NCBI RefSeq assembly: GCF_000330705.1
Contig: NZ_ANAM01000010.1
Span: forward strand, 186,001 to 250,000
Direction of reading: 5' to 3'
DNA from: Salinicoccus carnicancri Crm
GTDB taxonomy: Bacteria > Bacillota > Bacilli > Staphylococcales > Salinicoccaceae
Length of the DNA stretch: 64,000 nucleotides
Below the pieces are notes generated by a model. That model did no database searches. It had not been told where the DNA came from and worked only from the letters and a program-made list of their open reading frames with translations. Below are positions 32,026 to 40,948 of this stretch, piece by piece (within the stretch, counting starts at the first letter, position 1; every line of letters begins with the position of its first letter). Position numbers and translations under genes: made by a program.

Positions 32026-33042
32026 TTAATAAATGAAGAAACTGAAACCGAATGCAATCAGAACAGCAAGTGGTCCTGTGATCGCTCTTGAGAACAGCAC
32101 TGCCGGCACACCGACTTCGATCGTCTCCGGCTCTGCCTCCCCCAGGGTCAGTCCAACCGGCACAAAATCCGCACCTGCCTGAGGGTTGATTGCAAATAAT
32201 GCAGGCAGGGCCATTTCCGGTGGTATATTGCCATTGCCGATTTCTACACCAATCAGGACACCGACTACCTGGGCGATTACCGCACCAGGGCCCAGTACAG
32301 GTGACAGTACCGGCAGTGATACGATTACCGAAAGCAGCAGCAGACCCAGAATGTTTCCGGCAAGCGGGGTTACTGCATTGGCGATGAGATCGCCGATGCC
32401 GGTGAATGTAATGATACCGATGAGCATTGATACGAATGCCATGAATGGAAGTATGTTTTTGATGACCTGATCAATCGTTTCGCGTCCGGCCTGATAGAAT
32501 ACGCTGACTATGCCACCCATGGCACGGCCGATACGTTCAATGAATTTTTTCTTTTCAGGTTCCTTTTTGTTGTCGGCAACTTTCTGCTTTGCTTCTTCTT
32601 TCAATTCTTTCGAGGTTTTCCTGCCGGCAGCAGCCGGTTTGACCGGATTGGTTCCATCTGACGATGTCCCCCCATCTTCAGACAGTTCAATATTCCTCTC
32701 CCTTACCCCGGAGACGAAATTATCTTCTTTAATGAACTGCATGAGCGGCCCCGATGGACCCGTTCCGTGCAGATTTACCGTAAGCACATCATTTTTTGGA
32801 TAGATGCCGCATCTTGCAGTGCCTCCGCAGTCTATGATTACACACGCCATTTCATCGTAATCCACTTTCGTATTGAACCCATCCACTGCTTCTGCCCCTG
32901 TCTGGTCAGCAATGTATTGGGCAAGCGGATCGATGCCGCCACCTGTAACCGAGACTACATATGGCTTTTCTGCACTGGGGGTGACCATAAGAGGACCGCC
33001 CCATCCGCCGGAACCTTTTGAAATTTTAACTGATTTATACAT
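32026..33042 (-). CDS. srlE: PTS glucitol/sorbitol-type IIBC component
   Basis: A 338-residue protein with an N-terminal IIB domain, whose active Cys72 lies in [15 protein letters not shown], a charged linker (about 120-165) and a C-terminal half-channel of several helices (from about 185). The second half-channel is encoded by srlA. This split is the hallmark of the glucitol family. Confidence 0.93.
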   Translation of the reverse strand: MYKSVKISKGSGGWGGPLMVTPSAEKPYVVSVTGGGIDPLAQYIADQTGAEAVDGFNTKVDYDEMACVIIDCGGTARCGIYPKNDVLTVNLHGTGPSGPLMQFIKEDNFVSGVRERNIELSEDGGTSSDGTNPVKPAAAGRKTSKELKEEAKQKVADNKKEPEKKKFIERIGRAMGGIVSVFYQAGRETIDQVIKNILPFMAFVSMLIGIITFTGIGDLIANAVTPLAGNILGLLLLSVIVSLPVLSPVLGPGAVIAQVVGVLIGVEIGNGNIPPEMALPALFAINPQAGADFVPVGLTLGEAEPETIEVGVPAVLFSRAITGPLAVLIAFGFSFFIY

Positions 33043-33053
33043 TTCTGAACCCC

Positions 33054-33587
33054 CTATTCATCCTTTAAAAGCCCTTGTTTTTTCATCATCCTCACTGTGA
33101 TTATCTCCGTTAGTATCCCCCGGATCAGAATGACCACAACACCGGTCACAAAATACATAAGAGCCAGCGGTCCGAGAGGCATGCCGAGTGTCGTGAGTCC
33201 TGCTGACACGCCCAGGTACACAAACAGTTCCGCCGGGTTTGCGTGCGGGAACAACCCTGTAATCGGGTGAACAAAGGAAACGGCTGAGTCATAGAAAGCC
33301 GGTTTCTGCTTTTCCGGCAGAAATTTCCCGAATGTATACGCCATCGGATTGGTCAGGAAAAACACTGCCAAAATCGGAAATAGTGTATAGCGGAGTATGA
33401 AATATTTCGTGAGTTTCTGTGCAAATCTGGTCACCCTATCTTCACCGACAAACCTTACAACTGCATTCACGGCGGTAATCAGTACAATCAGCAAGGGAAT
33501 GATATCTGTCACCATCCCCATGAATGTATCCCCGCCTTCCTGGAACATGCCGATGAAACCTTCTGCAATCCTGACTACAAAGTCCAT
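33054..33587 (-). CDS. srlA: PTS glucitol/sorbitol-type IIC component
   Basis: Membrane half-channel of 177 residues with four or so helices. The family segments [22 protein letters not shown] and [15 protein letters not shown] are visible in part. It is the second gene of the minus operon, between gutM and srlE. Confidence 0.92.
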   Translation of the reverse strand: MDFVVRIAEGFIGMFQEGGDTFMGMVTDIIPLLIVLITAVNAVVRFVGEDRVTRFAQKLTKYFILRYTLFPILAVFFLTNPMAYTFGKFLPEKQKPAFYDSAVSFVHPITGLFPHANPAELFVYLGVSAGLTTLGMPLGPLALMYFVTGVVVILIRGILTEIITVRMMKKQGLLKDE

Positions 33588-33589
33588 AG

Positions 33590-33979
33590 TTACCCCTGCC
33601 TTTCCTTATCAGCTTTAGTCACTTCGATTTTCTCTACTGCACTTACAATCGCCTGCTGCAGTTGTGGCTCCGCTTCATAGGAGAGAAGGGATGACATTTT
33701 TTGCCCTGCAAGCTCCGAGTATTCCTCAAACCTGGAAAAGACTGTGACACCTTCCATTTTTCTCGCTTCTACCACAACATCATCCACATCAGCCACCAAA
33801 ACCATGACTACCCCTTTGCCAAATCGCCTTTTGCTTCTTCCTACTCCCAAATATCCTGAACCCCTTTTGCTCATCTCGCGTATCGTCTGATGATAATTTT
33901 TCAACTGATAGTGAGTGAGCAGAAACTGAAGCCCCCATAAGACGGCAAACAATAATGCAATGAATATCCATGTCTGCAC
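33590..33979 (-). CDS. gutM: GutM-like protein, first gene of the PTS operon
   Basis: A 129-residue GutM/SrlM family protein with one N-terminal membrane helix (WIFIALLFAVLWGLQFLL), then a cytosolic part with GYLGVGRSKRRFGKGVVMVL. In E. coli GutM is described as an activator of the glucitol operon, but the membrane anchor makes a PTS accessory role possible. It leads the operon, 15 bases after the operator. Confidence 0.85.
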   Translation of the reverse strand: MQTWIFIALLFAVLWGLQFLLTHYQLKNYHQTIREMSKRGSGYLGVGRSKRRFGKGVVMVLVADVDDVVVEARKMEGVTVFSRFEEYSELAGQKMSSLLSYEAEPQLQQAIVSAVEKIEVTKADKERQG

Positions 33980-33993
33980 TCCCGACTCCCCCT

Positions 33994-34026
33994 TTTACAT
34001 TTGTTCCAATAAAGAACTTATGTAAA
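33994..34026. promoter_or_regulatory. 33-bp palindromic operator at the PTS operon start
   Basis: TTTACAT-TT-GTTC, 7 bases, GAAC-TT-ATGTAAA: a nearly perfect inverted repeat with both outer and inner arms matching. It lies over the expected start of the minus-strand promoter and directly before gutM. The same pattern recurs at 34129-34161, so it is probably the site of the SorC-family regulator encoded at 37512. Confidence 0.8.
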
Positions 34027-34054
34027 TAGTAAAGCGTTTCCATCCGCATGTCAA
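34026..34054 (-). promoter_or_regulatory. Sigma-A promoter of the PTS/oxidoreductase operon
   Basis: Minus-strand TTGACA (34049-34054), 17 bases, TACTAT (34026-34031). The -10 touches the 33-bp operator and the spacer contains a cre site. Confidence 0.85.
34029..34042 (+). promoter_or_regulatory. cre site (CcpA) in the PTS promoter
   Basis: GTAAAGCGTTTCCA fits the cre consensus TGWAARCGYTWNCW at 12 of 14 positions, the two mismatches being at its 5' end. It lies between the -35 and -10 of the minus promoter, a position that would give catabolite repression. Confidence 0.7.
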
Positions 34055-34097
34055 TAGATATCTGAAAATTAAAACTTAAAATAAAATTCAGTTATGT

Positions 34098-34126
34098 TTG
34101 ACATGATGCGTCTTATCCATTATCAT
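34098..34126 (+). promoter_or_regulatory. Sigma-A promoter of the acoABC-type operon
   Basis: TTGACA (34098-34103), 17 bases, TATCAT (34121-34126) on the plus strand, directly upstream of the second operator copy. Confidence 0.82.
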
Positions 34127-34128
34127 TT

Positions 34129-34161
34129 TTATCAAATGTTCCATAGTTGAACATATGTAAA
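34129..34161. promoter_or_regulatory. Second operator copy at the acoABC-type operon
   Basis: The right half GAAC-AT-ATGTAAA matches the first operator exactly outside the two free bases. The inner palindrome ATGTTC-7-GAACAT is perfect, and the left outer arm TTATCAA is degenerate. It starts just after the -10, as a roadblock or start-site repressor would. Confidence 0.72.
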
Positions 34162-34178
34162 TGAAAGGGGTATGTCAT

Positions 34179-35159
34179 ATGAACCTGAAATTGCCGGAAG
34201 CTGTTTCCACAGAGAAGTTGACAGAACTTTATGAACAGATGTGGCTTATCAGACTTTTTGATGAAAAAGTCGACGAATTTTTCGCAAAGGGAAAGATACA
34301 CGGAACAACCCATCTGGCGGTGGGACAGGAAGCATCTGCCGCCGGCGTATGCGCTCTGCTTGATGACAGTGATAAAATCACGAGCACACACAGGGGCCAC
34401 GGGCACTGTATTTCAAAAGGTGCGGACACGAGATATATGATGGCAGAACTTTTCGGCAGAGAAACTGGGTACTGCAAGGGGAAAGGCGGTTCAATGCACA
34501 TCGCCGACCTCAAAAAAGGTAATCTCGGTGCAAACGGGATCGTCGGAGGCGGGTTTGCAATCGCAGCCGGCGCAGCCCTCACCTCCCAGATGAAAGACGA
34601 AGGATATGTCGTAGTCTGCTTCTTCGGAGACGGTGCATCAAACGAAGGAAGTTTCCACGAAGCTCTGAATCTTGCATCCATATGGAAATTGCCTGTCATT
34701 TTTGTATGCGAAAACAACCAGTACGGGATGTCCGGATCAGTAAATGATATGACAAATGTCAGCGATATCGCTGACAGGTCCGCCTCCTATGGCATCCCCG
34801 GCAGCGTCGTGGATGGAAATGACATATTCGATGTCATGCAGGCGACAGATGAAGCTGTCAGATTCGCAAGGGAAGGAAATGGGCCAAGCCTTGTGGAATG
34901 CAAAACCTACAGATGGAAAGGGCATTCGAAAAGTGATGCGAAAAAATACAGAACCCGTGAAGAGGAAAAGCAATGGAGAGACAGAGATCCGATCAGACTG
35001 ATGAAGGAAAAGCTCATCGAGGCCGGCCATTTTACAGAAGAGGACGCTGAGGATATCAAAAAGAAAGCTGTGGAGATGATTGAGGAGAGCGTCCAATTCG
35101 CACTCGACAGCAAAGAACCCGATGTATCCACACTGCTTGAAGATGTCTACGCTGAATAG
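34179..35159 (+). CDS. acoA: TPP-dependent dehydrogenase E1 alpha (acetoin dehydrogenase type)
   Basis: E1 alpha subunit, 326 residues from [14 protein letters not shown], the ATG 8 bases after AAAGGGG. The TPP/magnesium motif starts [18 protein letters not shown] and ends ENNQYG; the [12 protein letters not shown] and GKGGSMHI segments are typical of the acetoin dehydrogenase branch rather than pyruvate dehydrogenase. It works with the E1 beta and E2 encoded next. No E3 gene is here, so lipoamide dehydrogenase must come from elsewhere. The real acyloin substrate is open. Confidence 0.88.
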   Translation: MNLKLPEAVSTEKLTELYEQMWLIRLFDEKVDEFFAKGKIHGTTHLAVGQEASAAGVCALLDDSDKITSTHRGHGHCISKGADTRYMMAELFGRETGYCKGKGGSMHIADLKKGNLGANGIVGGGFAIAAGAALTSQMKDEGYVVVCFFGDGASNEGSFHEALNLASIWKLPVIFVCENNQYGMSGSVNDMTNVSDIADRSASYGIPGSVVDGNDIFDVMQATDEAVRFAREGNGPSLVECKTYRWKGHSKSDAKKYRTREEEKQWRDRDPIRLMKEKLIEAGHFTEEDAEDIKKKAVEMIEESVQFALDSKEPDVSTLLEDVYAE

Positions 35160-35170
35160 GAGGGAAAAAC

Positions 35171-36157
35171 ATGAGAGAAATAACTTATTTAGAGGCTGTC
35201 AGAGAAGCTTTGTCGCAGGAAATGAGAAATAACGAAGATGTTTACATGCTCGGAGAAGATATCGGTGTATATGGAGGCGCATTTGGTGTCTCCAGAGGCA
35301 TGATTGAAGAGTTTGGGCCCGAACGCATCAGGAACACCCCCATTTCAGAAGCTGCGATATCCGGTACCGCAGTCGGCTCTGCACTTACAGGAATGCGCCC
35401 GATACTGGAACTGCAATTCTCAGACTTCATCACTATCGCAATGGATAACCTGGCAAACCAGGCGGCAAAAATACGTTATATGTACGGCGGGAAGGGAACG
35501 ATTCCGATGGTTCTCAGGACGCCATCAGGTTCCGGCACAGGTGCTGCAGCCCAGCACTCACAGAGCCTCGAGGCATGGGCTGCGCATATACCCGGTCTTA
35601 AAGTCGTACAGCCTTCAACAGCCGGAGACGCAAAAGGCCTGCTCAAAGCCGCAATAGATGATAGCAATCCGGTCGTTTTCTATGAACATAAACTGTTGTA
35701 CAAAACATCGGGGGAAGTGCCTGAAGAACAATACAGCATCCCTCTCGGCAAAGCGGATATCAAACAAGAAGGCACAGACGCGACGATTGTCGCCACCGCA
35801 ATGATGGTCCACAAATCCCTTGAGGCCGCCAATCTGCTTTCAGAAAAAGGAATCGATGTAGAGGTGGTGGATCCGAGAACACTGGTGCCGTTCGATACGG
35901 AAACAGTCGTGGAATCAGTCAAAAAGACCGGAAGACTGCTTGTAGTGCATGAAGCTGTCAAATTCGGAGGGATTGGCGGAGAAATTGCTTCCATAGTTGC
36001 GGAAAGCGAAGCTTTCGATTATCTTGACTATCCTATAAGGCGTCTCGGAGCGGCGTTTGTCCCGGTTCCGTACAACCCGGTGCTGGAGAAGGCATCTGTT
36101 CCTTCTGTAGAGGAGATTGTCGAAAATATTCAGGAAATGGTCAATTACCAATCTTAA
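35171..36157 (+). CDS. acoB: TPP-dependent dehydrogenase E1 beta (acetoin dehydrogenase type)
   Basis: E1 beta subunit, 328 residues, beginning [18 protein letters not shown]. The family signatures [29 protein letters not shown] and [20 protein letters not shown] are present, and the C-terminal transketolase domain contains [11 protein letters not shown]. It is 11 bases after E1 alpha with an AGGAGGG ribosome site. Confidence 0.92.
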   Translation: MREITYLEAVREALSQEMRNNEDVYMLGEDIGVYGGAFGVSRGMIEEFGPERIRNTPISEAAISGTAVGSALTGMRPILELQFSDFITIAMDNLANQAAKIRYMYGGKGTIPMVLRTPSGSGTGAAAQHSQSLEAWAAHIPGLKVVQPSTAGDAKGLLKAAIDDSNPVVFYEHKLLYKTSGEVPEEQYSIPLGKADIKQEGTDATIVATAMMVHKSLEAANLLSEKGIDVEVVDPRTLVPFDTETVVESVKKTGRLLVVHEAVKFGGIGGEIASIVAESEAFDYLDYPIRRLGAAFVPVPYNPVLEKASVPSVEEIVENIQEMVNYQS

Positions 36158-36169
36158 GGAGGGTTAATC

Positions 36170-37432
36170 ATGCCGAACGAAATATTCATGCCCAAGCTTA
36201 GCAGTACCATGGCCGAAGGTACTGTGATCGAATGGTTCAAGGATGAGGGGGAGACCGTAGAGATTGGCGAGCCCATCCTTGAGATCATGACTGATAAGAT
36301 CAACATAGAGGTGGAAGCCTACCATGAAGGTATTCTTCTGAAAACATACTTCGGAGCCGACGATGTCGTACCCGTAAACCATGTGATCGGATACATCGGG
36401 GAAGAAGGTGAGGGAGTGCCTGATACCGCTCCAGGATTAAGCTCAGAAGCTTCTGCTGAAGAAACAGGGGGAAAAGGCAGCAGAGAGGATAATGCCGCAT
36501 CTTCCGATACCGGGACACCAGAAGAAAAAGCGCCATCAAAGAGTGATAGGACCGTGTCCGGAACCAGGGAAAACAGCCTTGGAAAAGTAAGGGCTACGCC
36601 TGCCGCACGCGCCCTGGCCAGAAATGAGGGAATTGATATCCATGATGTTTCAGGTAGCGGAAGAAACGGGCGCATCCATAAGCAGGATGTGGCAGATCAC
36701 ACATCCGGTTCTGAGGAACATCAGAAGACTCCCGTCAATCACCTGGCAACTGGAGTCCGCACTGAGAAACTGAAAGGAGCCAGAAAAACTGTCGCTGACA
36801 GGATGGCTGACAGCAGCACGTCCATTCCACATGTAACAATCGACTTTGAAGTCGAAATGGACAATCTCATCGACCTCAGAAACCGTGTAAATCAGCAGAA
36901 TCCGGATGATAAAGTGTCATTCAGCGATCTTTTCATTCTCATCACTTCCAGAGCACTCAACAGACATCCTGAGATCAACATCACCTTCGAAAACGATGTG
37001 ATACAATATCATGATGCCCGAAACATCGGTCTTGCTGTTGCCGTAGACAAAGAGCTGCTTGTCCCGGTCATCAAAAATACAGAGTCGAAATCCCTTCTTT
37101 CCATCAGGGATGACAGTAAAGAACTGATCAGTAAGGCAAGGGATGGAAAATTAATTCCTGCTGAAATGCAGGGAGGGACATTCACGATTTCCAACCTCGG
37201 CATGTACAGCATCAGGCAGTTTACACCGATTATCAACAAGCCTCAGGCAGGTATACTCGGCATAGGCGGTACAATGGATAGGCCAGCCGTCCACGATGGC
37301 CGCCTTATCAATAAAAAGGCGGCAACGTTCAGCCTGTCGTTTGATCACAGGGGGGTAAACGGTGCCCCCGCTGCAGCATTCTGCAATACTGTAAAGCATC
37401 TTGCAGAAAATCCAGTTGAATTGATACTCTGA
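36170..37432 (+). CDS. acoC: Lipoyl-bearing E2 acyltransferase (acetoin dehydrogenase type)
   Basis: E2 of 420 residues: lipoyl domain with the modifiable Lys43 in TDKINIEV, a Ser/Glu-rich linker (about 85-135), an E3/E1-binding domain (RATPAARALARNEGID, about 143-175) and the catalytic domain. The active-site motif reads DHRGVNGAP: the His is kept, but Asn replaces the Asp of the usual HxxxDG. Relatives with this Asn exist, so it need not be inactive. It transfers the acyl group to CoA. Confidence 0.9.
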   Translation: MPNEIFMPKLSSTMAEGTVIEWFKDEGETVEIGEPILEIMTDKINIEVEAYHEGILLKTYFGADDVVPVNHVIGYIGEEGEGVPDTAPGLSSEASAEETGGKGSREDNAASSDTGTPEEKAPSKSDRTVSGTRENSLGKVRATPAARALARNEGIDIHDVSGSGRNGRIHKQDVADHTSGSEEHQKTPVNHLATGVRTEKLKGARKTVADRMADSSTSIPHVTIDFEVEMDNLIDLRNRVNQQNPDDKVSFSDLFILITSRALNRHPEINITFENDVIQYHDARNIGLAVAVDKELLVPVIKNTESKSLLSIRDDSKELISKARDGKLIPAEMQGGTFTISNLGMYSIRQFTPIINKPQAGILGIGGTMDRPAVHDGRLINKKAATFSLSFDHRGVNGAPAAAFCNTVKHLAENPVELIL

Positions 37433-37477
37433 CTCAGACTGCCATTCCTTGAACGGGATGGCATTCGATTTATTAAA

Positions 37478-37486
37478 TGATATAAT
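37478..37486 (+). promoter_or_regulatory. Extended -10 promoter for the SorC regulator
   Basis: TGATATAAT (extended -10 TGN-TATAAT) lies 25 bases before the regulator start; the -35 (ATGGCA, 37458-37463) is poor. A small hairpin (GCCATTCC / GGGATGGC, 37441-37462) lies just upstream and may weaken read-through from the E2 gene. Confidence 0.5.
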
Positions 37487-37511
37487 TGTTACGATACAAG
37501 GAGGTTGGCCT

Positions 37512-38462
37512 ATGGCAACAATCACAGAAGACAAAAGGCTCATCGTCAAGGTGGCTAAACTTTATTATTTCGATGGGATGACGCAGGCTGAGATTGCCAG
37601 GAAAATCGGTGTATCCCGCCCCATCGTTTCCAAAATGCTCACCAAGGCACGGGAAGATAAGATTGTTGAGATTTTCATCAAGGATGAGTCTGCCCATACT
37701 GTCGATCTCGAGCTCCGGCTTGAAAAACAATACTCCCTGCAGGAAGCGATTGTCATTCCGAGCTCTGACTATGCCCAAAAAGAAACACTCAGTCTTCTGG
37801 GCCAGGCTGCCGCGGCTCATGTATCCAAAAGAATGGACAGCGTAAGCTCTGTCGGTATCAGCTGGGGCAATGCAGTCTCTGCTTTTGTCAACGCATATCC
37901 TTTTGAGAAAAATCAAGGTGTGAATGTTGTCCCCCTCATCGGAGGCATGGGAAGAAGCGAACTCGATCTTCATTCAAATATGCTTACTTTGAAATTTGCC
38001 CAAAAATTAAACACGACATGCAGCTACCTGTATGCGCCTGCTATGATAAAGAATATAGATACTAAAAACAGACTGCTGGAGTCAGAAGATATATACGGGG
38101 TCCTTGATGAAGGCAGATCCGTAGATATGGCAATAGTCGGCATGGGGAATCCTGTCGTGGATTCCACTATGGAGACGATCGGCTACCTGTCAAAACAAGA
38201 TGTCGAATCGTTAAGGGCTGCAGAAGCTGCCGGGGACATCAACTCAGTATTCTTTGACAAGAACGGAGTCAGCCTTGACCATCATATCAATGAAAGTGTC
38301 ATCGGCATTGATATGGACGGCCTTAGACAAATCCCAGAAACCATTGCCATCGCGCACGGGGACAACAAAGTCCCAAGCATCCACGCCGGCCTGCTCAGTG
38401 GCGCTGTCGATGTGCTCGTTACCGATGATGAGACTGCGCAGAAAATCCTCTCTCTAAACTAA
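37512..38462 (+). CDS. SorC-family sugar-responsive transcription regulator
   Basis: A 316-residue SorC-type regulator. The N-terminal helix-turn-helix is MTQAEIARKIGVSRPIVSKML (split motif at about residues 24-44), followed by the sugar-phosphate-binding domain with VGISWGNAV, PLIGGMGRSELDLHSN and HGDNKVPSIHAGLLSG. The start MATITEDKRL follows AAGGAGG by 8 bases. It is last in the plus operon and is the obvious candidate for the two 33-bp operators; its effector is expected to be a phosphorylated sugar or polyol. Confidence 0.9.
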   Translation: MATITEDKRLIVKVAKLYYFDGMTQAEIARKIGVSRPIVSKMLTKAREDKIVEIFIKDESAHTVDLELRLEKQYSLQEAIVIPSSDYAQKETLSLLGQAAAAHVSKRMDSVSSVGISWGNAVSAFVNAYPFEKNQGVNVVPLIGGMGRSELDLHSNMLTLKFAQKLNTTCSYLYAPAMIKNIDTKNRLLESEDIYGVLDEGRSVDMAIVGMGNPVVDSTMETIGYLSKQDVESLRAAEAAGDINSVFFDKNGVSLDHHINESVIGIDMDGLRQIPETIAIAHGDNKVPSIHAGLLSGAVDVLVTDDETAQKILSLN

Positions 38463-38463
38463 A

Positions 38464-38500
38464 AGCGGCGGCCCCCATATAATCGGGAGCCGCCGTTTCT
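38464..38500. terminator. Bidirectional terminator between the SorC gene and clpC
   Basis: CGGCGGC and GCCGCCG arms close an inner imperfect stem (CCC/GGG) and are flanked by AAAA and TTTCTT. It serves the convergent regulator and clpC transcripts. Confidence 0.75.
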
Positions 38501-38504
38501 TCAT

Positions 38505-40946
38505 TTATTTTTCCACTTTTTCCTTCTCGTCTGTACTGACATCAAACTCATCATTTTTGTAATCAATTGTCACTACTCTTCCTTCCAGCTGTGCGCCGGA
38601 CAGGAGGGATTCACTCAGCCTGTCCTCAATATGGCGCTGGATGGAGCGTGCGAGGGGCCTTGCTCCGTATTCCGGATCATAGCCGTCATCGGCGATTTTT
38701 TCTTTCGCCGCATCTGTGACTTCAAGATGGATCTCCTGTCCGGCAAGCCTTGTTTTCAGCTGACCGATCATGAGTGTCACTATTTCTTTCAGATGTTCTT
38801 TCTCGAGACTGTGGAAGACGATGGTATCGTCGACACGGTTGATGAATTCCGGACGGAATGTGTTTTTCAGCTCTTTCATCATCGTGTTTCTGATCGTGTC
38901 ATAGTCCCTCGCGTTATCTGTAGTACCGAAACCTGCGAACTTCTGATCTTTGAGTTCCTGGGCTCCGATATTGGATGTCATGACAATGATCGTATTGCGG
39001 AAGTCCACTGTACGGCCATTGGAGTCTGTCAGCCGGCCGTCATCAAGCACCTGCAGCAGCATGTTGAATACATCGGGGTGCGCTTTTTCGATTTCGTCGA
39101 AAAGGATGAGTGAATAAGGCTTCCTTCTCACCTTTTCAGTGAGCTGACCGCCGTCATCATAGCCGACGTAGCCCGGAGGTGAACCGACAAGCCTCGACAC
39201 GGAGTGTTTCTCCATGTACTCACTCATATCAACGCGGATCATCGCATCCTCTTCACCGAACATCGCCTCGCTCAGCGCTCTGGCGAGCTCTGTCTTACCG
39301 ACACCTGTCGGCCCGAGGAAGATGAAGCTGCCGATCGGCCGTTTTGGGTTCTTGAGGCCGGCACGGGCACGCCTTACAGCTTTGGAGATGGATTCCACTG
39401 CATCATTCTGGCCGATCACCCTGTCGTGGAGTATGGATTCCAGATTAAGCAGCTTCTCCGACTCCTCTTCCGCAATCTTTGCGAGTGGTATGCCCGTGAT
39501 GCCGCTGATGACGAGTTCGATATCGCTCCTTGTCACGGACTGCGAAGACTGGCCCTGCTCTTTCTTCCAATTGTCTTCACGGTCTTCGAGCTCTTTTTCA
39601 AGTTTTGTCTGCTGATCGCGGAAGTTCGCCGCTGCTTCAAATTCCTGACTTTGAACCGCCGCATTCTTCTCTTTTTTGATTTCCTCAAGTTTATTTTCAA
39701 GATCCTTAAGATCCGGAGGAGACGTGTAGCTTCTCAGCCTCACTTTGGAGGAGGCTTCATCTATGAGGTCAATCGCCTTGTCCGGCAGGTATCTGTCCTG
39801 GACATAGCGGTCGCTCATCGTAACCGAAGCTTCCAAGGCTTCATCACTGATTGTGATCCTGTGGTGCGCTTCATAACGGTCGCGCAGCCCTTTCAGGATG
39901 AGGATGGCATCCTCCACATTCGGCTCGTCCACCTGCACCGGCTGGAAGCGGCGTTCGAGTGCCGCATCCTTCTCAATGTGCTTGCGGTACTCTTCCAGTG
40001 TCGTCGCACCGATACATTGCATTTCACCGCGGGCAAGCGCCGGTTTCAGAATATTGGATGCATCTATTGCGCCCTCGGCTCCGCCGGCACCGATCAGTGT
40101 ATGCAGCTCATCGATGAACAGCACTACGTTGCCGGCCTTGTGTATTTCCTCCATGACCTTTTTCATGCGTTCCTCAAATTCACCGCGGTACTTGGTGCCC
40201 GCCACAACCGTTCCCATGTCGAGTGACATGACGCGCTTGTCCTTCAGTGTTTCAGGCACTTCGTTTTTGACGATCTGCTGTGCAAGCCCTTCGGCAATCG
40301 CAGTCTTACCCACACCAGGTTCACCAATCAGCACAGGGTTGTTCTTCGTCCTTCTGCTCAGGACTTCGATAACCCGTGTGATCTCGCTTGAACGACCGAT
40401 GACCGGATCCAGCATATCATCACGGGCTATCTGTGTGAGATCGCGGGCGAGCGAATCCAGTGTGGGTGTGTTGTGGTCCTTCTTCATATTATCTTTCTGC
40501 TGGAGCGCCTCAGGATTGCCGAGCATCTTGATCACCGCAGCACGCGCTTTGGTTATATTCAGGTCAAGGTTGGATAGTACTCTGGCGGCCACGCCTTCGC
40601 TTTCACGGATCAGGCCGAGGAGCAGGTGCTCCGTACCGACGAAATTATGATGCAGTTTTCTCGCTTCATCCATTGAAAGCTCGATGACTTTTTTCGCCCG
40701 CGGCGTATAGTGGATGGAAGAAGAGGATTCTGACCCTTCATTGATGAGGTTGAATACCTCTTCTTTGACTTTATCCTCTGTAATATTGAATGATTCCAGC
40801 ACTTTCGCTGCGATGCCTTCATTCTCCTTAACGAGACCGAGGAGCAGGTGCTCTGTACCAATATTCGAATGCTTGAGGTTGATTGCTTCTTCCTGCGCGT
40901 ATGCGAGCACTTTCTGTGCACGTTCTGTCAGTCTGCCAAATAGCAT
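38505..40946 (-). CDS. clpC: ATP-dependent Clp protease ATPase subunit ClpC
   Basis: AAA+ unfoldase partner of ClpP, about 813 residues. Two N-domain repeats (each with [19 protein letters not shown]-type motif) precede two Walker ATPase modules ([15 protein letters not shown] and [17 protein letters not shown]), with the UVR-containing middle domain between. The start is [11 protein letters not shown], 8 bases after AGGAGGG; the ATG two codons earlier is only 2 bases away. It is last in the CtsR-controlled operon. Confidence 0.98.
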   Translation of the reverse strand: MLFGRLTERAQKVLAYAQEEAINLKHSNIGTEHLLLGLVKENEGIAAKVLESFNITEDKVKEEVFNLINEGSESSSSIHYTPRAKKVIELSMDEARKLHHNFVGTEHLLLGLIRESEGVAARVLSNLDLNITKARAAVIKMLGNPEALQQKDNMKKDHNTPTLDSLARDLTQIARDDMLDPVIGRSSEITRVIEVLSRRTKNNPVLIGEPGVGKTAIAEGLAQQIVKNEVPETLKDKRVMSLDMGTVVAGTKYRGEFEERMKKVMEEIHKAGNVVLFIDELHTLIGAGGAEGAIDASNILKPALARGEMQCIGATTLEEYRKHIEKDAALERRFQPVQVDEPNVEDAILILKGLRDRYEAHHRITISDEALEASVTMSDRYVQDRYLPDKAIDLIDEASSKVRLRSYTSPPDLKDLENKLEEIKKEKNAAVQSQEFEAAANFRDQQTKLEKELEDREDNWKKEQGQSSQSVTRSDIELVISGITGIPLAKIAEEESEKLLNLESILHDRVIGQNDAVESISKAVRRARAGLKNPKRPIGSFIFLGPTGVGKTELARALSEAMFGEEDAMIRVDMSEYMEKHSVSRLVGSPPGYVGYDDGGQLTEKVRRKPYSLILFDEIEKAHPDVFNMLLQVLDDGRLTDSNGRTVDFRNTIIVMTSNIGAQELKDQKFAGFGTTDNARDYDTIRNTMMKELKNTFRPEFINRVDDTIVFHSLEKEHLKEIVTLMIGQLKTRLAGQEIHLEVTDAAKEKIADDGYDPEYGARPLARSIQRHIEDRLSESLLSGAQLEGRVVTIDYKNDEFDVSTDEKEKVEK

Positions 40947-40948
40947 AT

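Noticed and set aside
28048-33979. Plain sorbitol or galactitol utilisation operon
   Set aside because: No sorbitol-6-phosphate dehydrogenase, tagatose-phosphate kinase or aldolase is present, and the SAF oxidoreductase plus aco-type genes are not explained by a hexitol route.
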